Shown in pieces: positions 38,871 to 51,108 of a stretch of 64,000 nt of DNA. Location: NCBI RefSeq assembly GCF_024137865.1, contig NZ_CP099960.1, positions 1,798,001 through 1,862,000 on the forward strand, in the 5' to 3' direction. Source of the DNA: Moraxella sp. FZFQ2102. GTDB lineage: Bacteria > Pseudomonadota > Gammaproteobacteria > Pseudomonadales > Moraxellaceae. Every line of letters starts with the position of its first letter. The first letter of the stretch is position 1. The notes beneath the pieces are model-generated. The model searched no databases. It had not been told where the DNA came from and saw nothing but the letters and a program-made list of their open reading frames with translations. Both the position numbers and the translations under genes were made by a program.

Positions 38871-39509
38871 TTACTGAGCTTTATTTTCCAAATGCGCGCG
38901 CTTATCTCGCTGATCAGGCAGGGTGCTGCCATCTTCATCGAAGCTTGATAGCGGACGAAAGGTGATGTTTTGTACGGGGAATTTTTCATGCTGTACCAAT
39001 CGCCAATTGTGTGCGCCATCGTTACTGATTTGCACATAATATTTGGCAGGTGTTGGGTCAAGTGTCACTTTTCCAGTATAGACATTGTCTGTGCTGTGCG
39101 TGATGGTAAAATCGCGATCTTTATCATTATCTGTCGCATGAGAGATGCGCACGGCTAGGCTTTTTGGATAGGTCAGTGGCGTGCCATCGTGAAATTTACC
39201 CGATGATAAACTGTCGCTAGGATAATTCAGCTCAAAGCGCACTTGCGTATCATCACCATCTGATGACAGGCGCATGATGCCAGTGATGCCCAGATCATGG
39301 CTCATCTTATCGCGTGAAGCGTCTTGGTACAGGGTTTTGCCATCCATATACCAATCATCGCGTACGGTGCTGTCTTGAATTTTTATTGAATAAAAAATAA
39401 AGAATAAACACACAATCACCACCAGTGCAGGCAGACCGATGACGAAGACCAGTACCATGTAGTTTTTGTACCAGACATTGGCTGAATTGTTGGTTTCACG
39501 GGTAGGCAT
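38871..39509 (-). CDS. fixH: FixH family protein
   Basis: 212 aa from the ATG at 39509 (ggaaag Shine-Dalgarno); an upstream TTG is unlikely. One membrane helix (MVLVFVIGLPALVVIVCLFF, about residues 18-37) anchors a periplasmic beta domain, the layout of FixH (PF05751). In rhizobia FixH is part of fixGHIS and supports cbb3 oxidase copper delivery or assembly. It follows ccoG on the same strand, beside ccoNOQP. ccoI (copper ATPase) and ccoS are missing from this window. Confidence 0.8.
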   Translation of the reverse strand: MPTRETNNSANVWYKNYMVLVFVIGLPALVVIVCLFFIFYSIKIQDSTVRDDWYMDGKTLYQDASRDKMSHDLGITGIMRLSSDGDDTQVRFELNYPSDSLSSGKFHDGTPLTYPKSLAVRISHATDNDKDRDFTITHSTDNVYTGKVTLDPTPAKYYVQISNDGAHNWRLVQHEKFPVQNITFRPLSSFDEDGSTLPDQRDKRAHLENKAQ

Positions 39510-39525
39510 AAACTTTCCAAAGAAC

Positions 39526-39561
39526 AAAAATCAAGCCCTATTGTAACACAACAGGGCTTGA
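39526..39561 (-). terminator. hairpin terminator between ccoG and fixH
   Basis: A 9-bp stem (tcaagccct) with a 13-base loop and T5 on the minus strand. It sits in the 71-bp gap, so it would reduce read-through from ccoG into fixH. Confidence 0.65.
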
Positions 39562-39580
39562 ATGGCAGGGCTGCAGCAAG

Positions 39581-41020
39581 TTATTTTTTATCTTTTGAAG
39601 TTTGGTAGATAAAGGTATCTTGTGCAGATGCGCTGTATTGGCCATCTTCGCTATATACGGTGATGGTGATCGGCGTGCTTTCTTGGCTTAGGCTGGCTGC
39701 AGGCGCGATGATGTTCACAGGCAGATCGTATGGCTCATTGGCGTTCAATGGCAATTTTTCAAAGCGTGACTGTAGTTTCATCTCGCCGGGATTTTCTAGG
39801 TGCACGCGATAGACATGGCGTTCGTCTGTTTTATTGACGATTTTTAGCACATAGCTATTTTTCACCATGCCATCACGATCGATGGTTGATAGCTGCTGAC
39901 GGTTGTGACGGATTTCCATCTCAAGCGGTGCGCGACCTACAGCCACTAGGGTCGCTGCTGTGATACAGGCGCCAAGCACCGCGATATAAGCGAAGATACG
40001 CCAGCCGATGATTTTGGTTTTTTGTTTCTCGACCAATTGACGCTCGGTAGTATAGCGAATCAAGCCGCGCGGATAGCCGACCTTGTCCATGATCTCATTA
40101 CACGCATCGATACACGCCGCGCATTGGATGCATTCAACTTGCAGGCCATCACGAATATCGATACCTGTCGGACAGACTTGCACACACATGGTGCAGTCCA
40201 CGCAGTCGCCATAGCCTTCGTGTTCTGCGCCTTTTTTGCGCGCACCGCGTGGCTCGCCGCGTTCATAGTCATAAGAGACGATCAAGGTGTCTTTATCGAA
40301 CATCACCGATTGGAAACGACCATAAGGGCAAATATACACGCACATATGCTCGCGCATATAGCCGCCGTTGATCTGCGTGACTAGGGTGATGAGAATGAAG
40401 AAAATCCAACTCATCTTACCCCATTCCATAAAGAACAGCGGATTGCCATTAAAAATCAGCGTATCGGTGCCAACGATGAACGCCATAAAGGTCAATGCTG
40501 TCACCGCAGAGATCATACCCCATATCGAGTGAATCAGCACAAGCTTCATTGCCTTAGATGCACTCATCGGCTCACGGTCGAACTTCATGCGCTTATTACG
40601 CTCGCCCAAGATCCACTTCTCAATATGCTGATACAGATGCACATAAATGGTCTGTGGGCAGGCATAACCGCACCACACGCGGCCAGCATAGACTGTCACC
40701 ATAAATAGCAGCATCGCCGCGATGATAAAGACAAAGGCAAAGAAATAAAAATCTTGTGGCATGAAAGTTGCGCCAAAGATATAAAACTTCGGCTCAATCA
40801 CATCAAACAAAATCGCCTGTCGCCCATTCCAGCGAATCCACGGCAAAATCAAAAAGCCAATCAAAATGGCATACATGCTCACTAGGCGAATGTTTTGATA
40901 TTTACCTTTGACAAATCGCGGATGCACGCGCACCTTGGTCGCGTCCATGTCTTTGGATGTTGGAATGATTTTTTCGGGAGCGGGGCGGGGCTTTTTCTTT
41001 GGTTTTTCTTGTTCGGACAT
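39581..41020 (-). CDS. ccoG: cytochrome c oxidase accessory protein CcoG (FixG/RdxA)
   Basis: 479 aa from the ATG at 41020 with an aaggtg Shine-Dalgarno; an upstream in-frame GTG has none. Membrane ferredoxin, a cupric reductase needed for cbb3 oxidase copper assembly. Seen: about five membrane helices, the conserved VWCGYACPQTIYVHLY, then two 4Fe-4S clusters (CVDCTMCVQVCPTGIDIRDG and CIQCAACIDACNEIMDKVG), and a C-terminal immunoglobulin-like domain. The N-terminus is Lys/Pro-rich. It is head-to-head with the region leading to ccoN, separated only by the SCP2 gene. Confidence 0.95.
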   Translation of the reverse strand: MSEQEKPKKKPRPAPEKIIPTSKDMDATKVRVHPRFVKGKYQNIRLVSMYAILIGFLILPWIRWNGRQAILFDVIEPKFYIFGATFMPQDFYFFAFVFIIAAMLLFMVTVYAGRVWCGYACPQTIYVHLYQHIEKWILGERNKRMKFDREPMSASKAMKLVLIHSIWGMISAVTALTFMAFIVGTDTLIFNGNPLFFMEWGKMSWIFFILITLVTQINGGYMREHMCVYICPYGRFQSVMFDKDTLIVSYDYERGEPRGARKKGAEHEGYGDCVDCTMCVQVCPTGIDIRDGLQVECIQCAACIDACNEIMDKVGYPRGLIRYTTERQLVEKQKTKIIGWRIFAYIAVLGACITAATLVAVGRAPLEMEIRHNRQQLSTIDRDGMVKNSYVLKIVNKTDERHVYRVHLENPGEMKLQSRFEKLPLNANEPYDLPVNIIAPAASLSQESTPITITVYSEDGQYSASAQDTFIYQTSKDKK

Positions 41021-41263
41021 TGTCGTCACCTTGGCTGGCTATGGTTGATGCGTGCTAAAATGCGAAATTTTGGTTAATTTAACAAAAACAATGACGCATT
41101 CACATCATCCACATGGCTTAAGCGAAATTAATCGAAAATGGTAAAAACTTATGATGAATTTTCATAAGATTAACGGTGCTTATATTACCATTTTTTGTAG
41201 GGTTTTTGTATGGGAAATTGAAAATGTTGCTTATTTATTGTGAATTTTACCAAAATTAACCCA

Positions 41264-41290
41264 CAAAAAAGGGACGAAATCTCGCCCCTT
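41264..41290 (-). terminator. terminator after the SCP2-domain gene
   Basis: A 9-bp stem (aagggacga, one mismatch), a 4-base loop and T6 on the minus strand. Confidence 0.55.
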
Positions 41291-41317
41291 GTGCTGCATT
41301 TATCACTTATAGAATGA

Positions 41318-41701
41318 TTAAAATTCAGTAATCGCAAGGATCTGCTTGAATAATGCTTTTTGTTCTTGGCTTGGCTTGGCAGATTGTAATGCCATTACTT
41401 GGGTCATGTCACCATCGACACGGATTTTGCCAAGCATAAAGGCTTCGATGGCAATATTGACATCGCCTGTTGAGATGATTTGAACCAAAGTTTCGCGATC
41501 GACAGTCACAGTGCTGTTGGCATTGTCCACCAAGCCTTGTGCGATTTTACCATTTTTTAGGTGTAGCTCGGCAGCATCATCGCCTGTGATGATGGCGTTT
41601 AATAGTACACTGTCAAGATTTGGCGCAAGGTTTAAATCGCCAGCTTGTGCGTTTAGTGCCGCGACTTCATCAAACCAAGCTTGTGAAAGAAATTTTGCCA
41701 T
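41318..41701 (-). CDS. SCP2 sterol-binding domain protein
   Basis: 127 aa. A single SCP2-like domain (PF02036): a hydrophobic lipid-binding fold with the pattern AELHLKNGKIAQGLVDNANS, TVTVDRETLVQIISTGDVN, and AFMLGKIRVDGDMTQVMAL. The GDVN-AFMLGKIRVDGD segment is typical of bacterial members. These proteins bind lipids or acyl chains. The physiological role is unknown, and its place between ccoG and ccoN may be chance. It has its own terminator. Confidence 0.85.
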   Translation of the reverse strand: MAKFLSQAWFDEVAALNAQAGDLNLAPNLDSVLLNAIITGDDAAELHLKNGKIAQGLVDNANSTVTVDRETLVQIISTGDVNIAIEAFMLGKIRVDGDMTQVMALQSAKPSQEQKALFKQILAITEF

Positions 41702-42330
41702 TGTGATCCATCCTTATAAAAAAATCATTGGTTTATTATAAGGCAAAAAGCGTACAAATGCGTAAAACTTTGCTGTCTATTTGTGAAAAAACACCAAAAA
41801 CCGTGTAAGAATAGACAAAGTTTGGCAAAACAATAAGTAAAACAGCAGCCAGTAACAATGATAACTGGTTGAAATTATTAGGAATTTCGATAAAATTGGC
41901 GAGAATTTCAGCGATTATTGCCAAAAAATTTCAATATTTTTACAAAATATACCCAAAAATTACATTTGTGTTGTATAATAAAAGGTGATAAACCGCTAAT
42001 AATACCTTATTATTAGTATGGGTATGAGCAGAAGTTGGCAAACACTGCCAACAATAGTACGCAAAAGTTTGTCAAAATCGCATCATTAGTCGCAAATTTC
42101 GCCGTTTGTATCGCCGTTTGGCATCGGATTTGATGACCGTTGTCGGTGTTTTTGGGCATTCCTTAAAAAAATTGGGGAATTTTTTGTATTTTGCACGCTT
42201 GCAAGGATGATATTTGCCAAACTTTGCGTTACAATAGACACACAAATGAAAGCAAGTGAAGGTTTGGGTAAAATTTACCCACCAAAAGTCACTCAAGCTA
42301 AATAAATCGGGCTGCACAGGAAAATATCCA
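41702..42330. other. long intergenic region upstream of ccoN
   Basis: About 630 bases with no convincing gene. It contains a tataat hexamer (41974-41979) and a perfect 9-bp hairpin with a 3-base loop (41996-42016, ctaataata). The ccoNOQP promoter must be here. I searched for an ANR/FNR box and found only a half site (ttgat near 42130). Confidence 0.5.
41996..42016 (+). other. hairpin in the ccoN leader region
   Basis: ctaataata-cct-tattattag, a perfect 9-bp stem with a tight loop and no T-run, about 20 bases after a candidate -10. It could lie at the 5' end of the ccoN transcript or be an operator. Confidence 0.45.
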
Positions 42331-43803
42331 ATGAGTCTATACAAATCAGCAGTGGCTCCGCTATCCGTTGATCATGAGTATGAAATCACCATCGTGCGAT
42401 TTTTTACCATCATGGCGGTGGTTTGGGGCATCATTGGCATGGCTGTCGGTGTTTTTATTGCATCGCAGTTGGCATGGCCAGTTTTGAACTTTGACACATC
42501 ATGGCTATCTTTTGGACGCTTAAGACCGCTACATACCAATGCGGTGATTTTTGCGTTTGGGGGATCGGCACTTTTTGCAACATCTTACTATATCGTCCAG
42601 CGTACTTGTAAAACTAGACTATTTGCCCCGTATTTGGCGTGGTTTACATTCTGGGGTTGGCAGGCGATTATTGTCGCTGCAGTGATTACTTTGCCGCTTG
42701 GTTATACATCAGCTAAAGAGTATGCTGAACTAGAATGGCCGATTGATATCGCCATTGCTTTGGTGTGGGTTGCTTATGCCATCGTATTCTTCGGTACGAT
42801 TATCAAACGCCAAACTTCACACATCTATGTAGCAAACTGGTTCTTTGCTGCGTTCATTATTACCATTGCTTTACTGCATATCGTCAATAGCTTTTCGGTT
42901 CCAGTAGGTGCCTTGAAGTCGTACTCACTATTTGGTGGTGCTACTGACGCTATGGTCCAATGGTGGTATGGTCATAATGCTGTTGGTTTCTACCTAACTG
43001 CTGCATTCTTGGGTATGATGTACTACTTCATTCCTGTGCAAGTTGGTCGTCCAGTTTATTCATATCGTCTATCGATCGTTCACTTCTGGGCATTGATTGC
43101 TTCTTATATGTGGGCAGGTGGTCACCATCTACATTATTCAGCATTGCCTGACTGGACTCAGTCTTTGGGTATGGTGTTCTCATTGATCCTATTTGCTCCA
43201 TCATGGGGTGGTATGATTAACGGTGTACTAACTCTATCAGGCAGCTGGGATAAATTGCGTACTGACCCTATCATCCGTTTCTTGATTGTTGCACTATCAT
43301 TCTATGCGATGAGTACCTTCGAAGGTCCGATGCTATCGATTAAAGCGGTGAACGCTATCAGCCATAACACTGACTGGACAGTTGGTCATGTACACTCAGG
43401 TGCACTAGGCTGGGTAGGTATGGTAACAATCGGTTCGATCTATGTGCTATTGCCGCGTATTTATAACAAAGCAAAAATGTACTCAACTGACCTAATCACG
43501 CTACATTTCTGGCTTGCGACAACGGGTACAGTGCTATACATCGTTGCGCTATGGATCTCGGGTATTACCCAAGGTGTGATGTGGCGTGCGACCAACCCAG
43601 ATGGTACTTTGGCATATGACTTCATCCAAACAGTTGTGGTATCACACTGGCCATATGTGGTGCGTGCTTTGGGTGGTGCTTTGTATGTTGCTGGTATGGC
43701 TGTGATGGCGTATAACTGCTATCGTACCATCAAGATGCCAAGCGTCGTTGAACCAGTGGCACAGCCAAAGTCAGCTGACGAAGCTACGACTGTACAAGCA
43801 TAA
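42331..43803 (+). CDS. ccoN: cbb3-type cytochrome c oxidase subunit I
   Basis: 490 aa from the ATG at 42331 (aggaaaa Shine-Dalgarno, family-like start [11 protein letters not shown]); the frame is open further upstream but non-conserved. Catalytic subunit with haem b and the haem b3-CuB site. Conserved histidine segments: [47 protein letters not shown] and [16 protein letters not shown]. It is the first gene of ccoNOQP, a high-affinity oxidase for low oxygen. Confidence 0.97.
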   Translation: MSLYKSAVAPLSVDHEYEITIVRFFTIMAVVWGIIGMAVGVFIASQLAWPVLNFDTSWLSFGRLRPLHTNAVIFAFGGSALFATSYYIVQRTCKTRLFAPYLAWFTFWGWQAIIVAAVITLPLGYTSAKEYAELEWPIDIAIALVWVAYAIVFFGTIIKRQTSHIYVANWFFAAFIITIALLHIVNSFSVPVGALKSYSLFGGATDAMVQWWYGHNAVGFYLTAAFLGMMYYFIPVQVGRPVYSYRLSIVHFWALIASYMWAGGHHLHYSALPDWTQSLGMVFSLILFAPSWGGMINGVLTLSGSWDKLRTDPIIRFLIVALSFYAMSTFEGPMLSIKAVNAISHNTDWTVGHVHSGALGWVGMVTIGSIYVLLPRIYNKAKMYSTDLITLHFWLATTGTVLYIVALWISGITQGVMWRATNPDGTLAYDFIQTVVVSHWPYVVRALGGALYVAGMAVMAYNCYRTIKMPSVVEPVAQPKSADEATTVQA

Positions 43804-43813
43804 GGGGTAAGCA

Positions 43814-44452
43814 ATGTCTAAATTAACTCATGAAGTATTTGAGAAAAATACAGGTTTACTCGTTACCTTTATCGTGATCGCCATCAGCTTTGCGACCTTG
43901 GTTGAGATCGTTCCTTTGATTTTTGACCGCAATGCACCAGAAGATGGCGGCGTGAACAAACCATTGCCAAATATGCGCCCATGGACAGCACTAGAACTAG
44001 AAGGTCGTGACATCTATATCCGCGAAGGTTGCCATGTATGTCACACCCAAATGGTGCGTCCACTGCGTGCAGAAGTTGAGCGTTATGGACCATACAGCCG
44101 TGCAGCGGAATCAGCGTGGGATCACCCATTCCTATGGGGTTCTAAGCGTACTGGTCCTGACCTAGCTCGTGTGGGTGGTCGTTATTCTGACCAATGGCAC
44201 ATTGACCATTTGATCAATCCGCGTTCTGTCGTGCCAGAGTCTGTTATGCCATCTTATCCTTGGCTAGCCAAGAATGAAGTTGATGGTCAAAAGGTACAAG
44301 AAAAAATGCGTCTATTTAAAGAGCGTTTCGGCGTGCCTTATACAGATGCTGATATCGAAGCAGCACCAGACCAAGTACTGGGCGCAACAGAGCTTGACGC
44401 GGTGGTAGCATACCTACAGCAGCTAGGTATCGCCATGAAAGGTCAGCGCTAA
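43814..44452 (+). CDS. ccoO: cbb3-type cytochrome c oxidase subunit II
   Basis: 212 aa. An N-terminal membrane anchor ([20 protein letters not shown]) and one mono-haem c site C73-H-V-C76-H77 followed by [18 protein letters not shown], as in all CcoO. The methionine axial ligand is likely in SVMPSYPWL. It passes electrons from CcoP to CcoN. A strong Shine-Dalgarno (aaggggtaa) lies 10 bp after ccoN, and its stop overlaps the ccoQ start (TAATG). Confidence 0.97.
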   Translation: MSKLTHEVFEKNTGLLVTFIVIAISFATLVEIVPLIFDRNAPEDGGVNKPLPNMRPWTALELEGRDIYIREGCHVCHTQMVRPLRAEVERYGPYSRAAESAWDHPFLWGSKRTGPDLARVGGRYSDQWHIDHLINPRSVVPESVMPSYPWLAKNEVDGQKVQEKMRLFKERFGVPYTDADIEAAPDQVLGATELDAVVAYLQQLGIAMKGQR

Positions 44453-44628
44453 TGGATTTGGGCGTTTTGCATAGTATTGCGACGGTGAGTGCATTCATTG
44501 CATTCATCGGCATCGCGTGGTGGGCATATTCACCAAAAAATAAAAAACGCTTTGAAGAAGATGCACAACTTGCGTTAGATGATCTTGAAAGTTCATCATC
44601 ACAACAACGCACTAAGGATACACAATGA
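44452..44628 (+). CDS. ccoQ: cbb3-type oxidase small subunit CcoQ
   Basis: 58 aa, a single helix (LHSIATVSAFIAFIGIAWWA) followed by YSPKNKKRFEEDAQL, the family pattern of CcoQ/FixQ, then a Ser/Gln-rich tail. It stabilises the CcoP interaction. The start overlaps the ccoO stop by one base, and its stop overlaps the ccoP ATG (ATGA), so all four genes are tightly coupled. Confidence 0.93.
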   Translation: MDLGVLHSIATVSAFIAFIGIAWWAYSPKNKKRFEEDAQLALDDLESSSSQQRTKDTQ

Positions 44629-45704
44629 GCTTTTTTTGGGGTTCTTGGATTACCATCCTATCGCTAGGCTGTTGGCTATTTATCTTCGGTGTTTTGGTCT
44701 GGACGCTAAAATCTAAACCAGCACTTGAAGAAGACGGCACAACAGGTCATGAATATGATGGTATTCGTGAATATGATAAGCCACTGCCAAAATGGTGGTT
44801 GGTAATTTTCTTTGGTACTTTGATCTGGGGCTTGGGCTATTTCGTACTATTCCCAGCGATCATGCCAAATGCTTGGAAAGGCGTGACCACTGTTGAAGTG
44901 GATGGTCAGCCAGTTTACTGGACTTCTGCCAATGAGCTAAACAGCCAGCTACAAGCAAACAACAAAGTCTTCATCGAAAACTTTGAACAAAACATCCTAG
45001 CCAATGCAGGCGCATCAGAAGCCACTGCGATTTTGGCAAAATTGAATGATCTGCAAGCTCAGCAAAAACCAGGTGAAGAAAATGCAGATCTACAAAAGCA
45101 AATCAATGACCAAATCACATTGCTTGCACCGTATGTAGAGAAGCTGGCTGCCGATCCAGAAGCTCAAAAAATCGGCAACCGTCTATTCCTACAAAACTGC
45201 GCACTGTGCCACGGCTCGAATGCTGAAGGCGCGGCAGGTTATCCAAACCTAACCGACAACGATTGGCTGCATGGTGGTAATACGGATCAAATCCTATTGA
45301 CCATCCACAACGGTCGTAACTTGGCAGAAACTGCTGGTATGCCAAATCAGCAAAAAGTCATCGGTGAAGCAGGTGTAAAAGCGGTTGCTGAGTATGTACT
45401 GAGCATTTCTGGTAACCAAAATGGCTATGAGCTAGACGCTGCTAAAGTCACTCAAGGTAAAGCTATCTTTGAAACGACTTGTGCAGTCTGTCACGGCCCA
45501 GATGCTAAAGGTCAAATCGCTGTTGGTTCACCGAACCTAACTGATGACACTTGGCTATTTGGCGGTGATCGCGATACCATCCAAACTTCGATCCGTTACG
45601 GTCGTCGTGGTGTGATGCCAGAATGGCACAGCAAGCTTGGTAACGAGCGTGTGATGCTATTGGCTGCTTATGTGCGTTCATTGTCACAAGACCAAGCACA
45701 GTAA
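44625..45704 (+). CDS. ccoP: cbb3-type cytochrome c oxidase subunit III
   Basis: 359 aa. Two N-terminal membrane helices (WITILSLGCWLFIFGVLVW and WWLVIFFGTLIWGLGYFVLF), unlike the single-anchor CcoP of many bacteria, then a periplasmic part with two c-type haem sites: C192-A-L-C195-H196 and C286-A-V-C289-H290. EYDKPLPKWW is the family hinge. A helical Gln/Asn-rich spacer lies between the anchor and the first haem domain. It receives electrons from soluble cytochromes. It ends the operon at a strong terminator. Confidence 0.96.
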   Translation: MSFFWGSWITILSLGCWLFIFGVLVWTLKSKPALEEDGTTGHEYDGIREYDKPLPKWWLVIFFGTLIWGLGYFVLFPAIMPNAWKGVTTVEVDGQPVYWTSANELNSQLQANNKVFIENFEQNILANAGASEATAILAKLNDLQAQQKPGEENADLQKQINDQITLLAPYVEKLAADPEAQKIGNRLFLQNCALCHGSNAEGAAGYPNLTDNDWLHGGNTDQILLTIHNGRNLAETAGMPNQQKVIGEAGVKAVAEYVLSISGNQNGYELDAAKVTQGKAIFETTCAVCHGPDAKGQIAVGSPNLTDDTWLFGGDRDTIQTSIRYGRRGVMPEWHSKLGNERVMLLAAYVRSLSQDQAQ

Positions 45705-45729
45705 TTGATGCAATCAATGCTGTACTGCC

Positions 45730-45762
45730 AAAAAAGAGCTGCGATAACTGCAGCTCTTTTTT
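45730..45762 (+). terminator. intrinsic terminator after ccoNOQP
   Basis: A 13-bp stem (aaaaaagagctgc) with a 7-base loop and T6. Confidence 0.88.
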
Positions 45763-45803
45763 ATTTACAAAAAAATGATTCACCCTCTATATTTTTTGCG
45801 TAA

Positions 45804-47480
<1,677 letters not shown>

Positions 47481-47486
47481 ATACAT

Positions 47487-47517
47487 AAGCGCACCAAACA
47501 AGTTTTGGTGTGCTTTT
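47487..47517 (+). terminator. intrinsic terminator after pyrG
   Basis: A 12-bp stem (aagcgcaccaaa, one G-U pair) with a 5-base loop and T4. Confidence 0.75.
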
Positions 47518-47538
47518 ATCCTTTTGAGCCAATTTAAT

Positions 47539-47546
47539 GCTATAAT
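47539..47546 (+). promoter_or_regulatory. candidate extended -10 promoter of kdsA
   Basis: tgctataat: a consensus TATAAT preceded by the TGn of an extended -10, 34 bases before the kdsA ATG. No convincing -35 is seen, which fits extended -10 promoters. Confidence 0.5.
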
Positions 47547-47580
47547 CCATCTACTAAGGTAGCAAATAAAGGTAATCATT

Positions 47581-48444
47581 ATGACACAGCCACTTACCGT
47601 TGCTCAATCTACGGTCACTGTCAGCGGCATCGAGATCGCCAACGACAAACCATTTGTTCTGTTTGGCGGCATGAATGTGCTAGAAAGCCGTGAATTGGCA
47701 TTCGAAATCGCTGAGCAGTACATCGACATTTGTACACGACTAGGCATTGGCTATGTCTTTAAGGCAAGCTTTGATAAAGCCAACCGCTCAAGCCTGCATT
47801 CATTCCGTGGTCCAAGTCTAGAGACGGGTTTGACATGGCTTAATGACATCAAAGAAGCTTATAATGTGCCAATCATCACTGATGTGCACGAGCCATACCA
47901 AGCTGCACCAGTGGCGAAAGTCGCTGATGTGCTGCAACTGCCTGCGTTCTTGTCGCGCCAAACTGATCTGGTCAGTGCTATTGCGCGCACAGGTAAGGTG
48001 ATCAATGTCAAAAAAGCACAGTTTCTAGCACCACATGAGATGCGTCATATCATCAATAAATGCCTAGAAGCAGGCAATGATCAAATCATTCTATGTGAGC
48101 GTGGTTCTGCGTTCGGTTATAACAACCTGATCGTTGATATGCTTGGCTTTGACACCATGAAAGCGATGAATGTGCCTGTATTCTTTGATGTCACGCACGC
48201 ACTACAAGAGCCGGGCGGTCGCGCGGACAGTGCAGGCGGTCGTCGAAGCCAAATCACCACTTTGGCGCGTGCAGGTATGGCAACAGGATTAGCAGGGCTG
48301 TTCTTAGAAGCGCATCCAGATCCTGATCTTGCCAAGTGCGACGGTCCAAGTGCGCTGCGACTAAGCCAACTTGAGCCATTCTTGACACAGATCAAGCAGC
48401 TTGATGACTTGGTCAAGGGCTTTGCGGTGCTTGACACCAAATAA
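47581..48444 (+). CDS. kdsA: 3-deoxy-8-phosphooctulonate synthase (KDO-8-P synthase)
   Basis: 287 aa. It condenses arabinose-5-phosphate and phosphoenolpyruvate to KDO-8-phosphate for the lipooligosaccharide inner core. Class I DAHP-synthase fold with [57 protein letters not shown] and [17 protein letters not shown]. The start has taaaggtaatc upstream. It lies 65 bp before eno, likely one transcript. Confidence 0.97.
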   Translation: MTQPLTVAQSTVTVSGIEIANDKPFVLFGGMNVLESRELAFEIAEQYIDICTRLGIGYVFKASFDKANRSSLHSFRGPSLETGLTWLNDIKEAYNVPIITDVHEPYQAAPVAKVADVLQLPAFLSRQTDLVSAIARTGKVINVKKAQFLAPHEMRHIINKCLEAGNDQIILCERGSAFGYNNLIVDMLGFDTMKAMNVPVFFDVTHALQEPGGRADSAGGRRSQITTLARAGMATGLAGLFLEAHPDPDLAKCDGPSALRLSQLEPFLTQIKQLDDLVKGFAVLDTK

Positions 48445-48491
48445 GCAAATATTTAATTGTACTAATTTTTATGCCAACTGGCGATTGATAA

Positions 48492-49823
<1,332 letters not shown>

Positions 49824-49826
49824 GAG

Positions 49827-50246
49827 ATGGCAAAGAGTACACAGAGTTTGACTTATGCACCTAAGCGACGCATTGGCAATAACATCGGCTATCTAATCGC
49901 TATTGTCTTTGCGTCTGTGGTGCTTGCGATGCTACAGTATCAATATTGGTATGGCGAATATGGTCATGTCAATTTGCAAAAGCTTGAGCTTGATCTTAAG
50001 GATCGTCAGCGACTGATCGAAGAGCAGATGTACACAAACAGTATCCTAGTGGCTGATGTACAAGATCTGAAATCAGGGCTGTCGGCAATTGAAGAGCATG
50101 CGCGCCTTGAGCTTGGTTTGATCAAGCAAGGTGAAGTGTTCATGCAGCTGTCGAATGCGCCGATTACCTACAGTCGGCAGGTAGCACCGAGTGCTGAAGA
50201 TCAGGTGGAAGCGGTCGATGCTGTGCCTGAAGCTGTCGCCCCTTAA
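49827..50246 (+). CDS. ftsB: cell division protein FtsB
   Basis: 139 aa. A short cytoplasmic N-terminus, one membrane helix (IGYLIAIVFASVVLAMLQYQ), then a coiled coil (LQKLELDLKDRQRLIEEQMY) and a conserved ARLELGLIKQGEVF segment. FtsB joins FtsL and FtsQ to activate septal peptidoglycan synthesis. The tail (APSAEDQVEAVDAVPEAVAP) is acidic and Ala/Pro-rich, longer than in E. coli (103 aa). It follows eno by 3 bp. Confidence 0.92.
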   Translation: MAKSTQSLTYAPKRRIGNNIGYLIAIVFASVVLAMLQYQYWYGEYGHVNLQKLELDLKDRQRLIEEQMYTNSILVADVQDLKSGLSAIEEHARLELGLIKQGEVFMQLSNAPITYSRQVAPSAEDQVEAVDAVPEAVAP

Positions 50247-50297
50247 TGCGTGGATGGTGTGAGCTTTGATAAGCTTTTACACCGACCAAATTTCCCC

Positions 50298-50329
50298 AAA
50301 AATCGTCAACTTTCGTTTGGCGATTTTTA
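50298..50329 (+). terminator. intrinsic terminator after ftsB
   Basis: A 12-bp stem (aaaaatcgtcaa, one G-U pair) with a loop of about 7 bases and T5. Confidence 0.75.
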
Positions 50330-50345
50330 TTATGAGTAATTCACC

Positions 50346-51080
50346 ATGAACACCCCAACTATCCATGCCTTGATGGTCGCCGCTGGCAAGGGCGCGCGCT
50401 TTGGTGCTGATCGCCCAAAGCAGTACCTACAGATCAATGATCTACCTGTGTTGGTGCATAGTGCGCTTGCAGTCAATGAACCGCGCATTAGTGATTTAAC
50501 CTTTGTACTGGCGGCAGATGATGTGTATGCAGATCAGGCGGTGCGGCAAATCACTGATCGCTGTAATAAGCCGATTTATCGCACGCTAGGCGGTGATGAG
50601 CGTTGGCAGTCGGTGCAGGCAGGGCTAATGTCTCTAAAGGCGCGTGGCGTGGCTGATAATGCATGGGTGCTGATTCATGATGCGGCGCGTCCGTGCTTAC
50701 CGATGGCTGATTTATCGCGATTGATTGATGCGATTGAGCAGATTGATCAAGGGCAGGATGCAGCCGATGCGTTGATCTTGGCAAGTCCTGTGGTCGATAC
50801 GCTAAAGCGCGCACATGATGGCAAAATCCTTGAAACCGTTAGTCGTGATGGGCTGTGGCAAGCACTGACGCCGCAGGTGTTTCACTTAGGTGGGCTGATC
50901 ACGGTACTTGATCATGTAGCGACGCACAAGCTTGTCATTACTGATGAAGCCAGTGCTTATGAATCTCTTGGTAAAATGGTGAAAATTATCCCAGCATCAA
51001 AGATGAATATCAAGCTGACTTATCCTGATGATTTGCCGCTATTGACGATGATTTTGGCACATCAAGCGCAGCATGGCTAA
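50346..51080 (+). CDS. ispD: 2-C-methyl-D-erythritol 4-phosphate cytidylyltransferase
   Basis: 244 aa. It transfers CMP from CTP to MEP in the non-mevalonate isoprenoid pathway. The N-terminal nucleotide-binding loop is VAAGKGARFGADRPKQYLQI; other signatures are VLIHDAARPCLP, LASPVVDTLKRA, ALTPQVFHL, TDEASAYESLGK and the C-terminal MNIKLTYPDDLPL. It sits after eno-ftsB as in many gammaproteobacteria; ispF is not next to it here. Confidence 0.96.
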   Translation: MNTPTIHALMVAAGKGARFGADRPKQYLQINDLPVLVHSALAVNEPRISDLTFVLAADDVYADQAVRQITDRCNKPIYRTLGGDERWQSVQAGLMSLKARGVADNAWVLIHDAARPCLPMADLSRLIDAIEQIDQGQDAADALILASPVVDTLKRAHDGKILETVSRDGLWQALTPQVFHLGGLITVLDHVATHKLVITDEASAYESLGKMVKIIPASKMNIKLTYPDDLPLLTMILAHQAQHG

Positions 51081-51108
51081 TGATAGCGTGAGTGCGGGAT
51101 AAATTGGC

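Noticed and set aside
42100..42150. ANR/FNR box before ccoN
   Set aside because: Only the ttgat half is present; the partner half (atcaa) is missing, so it does not meet the consensus.
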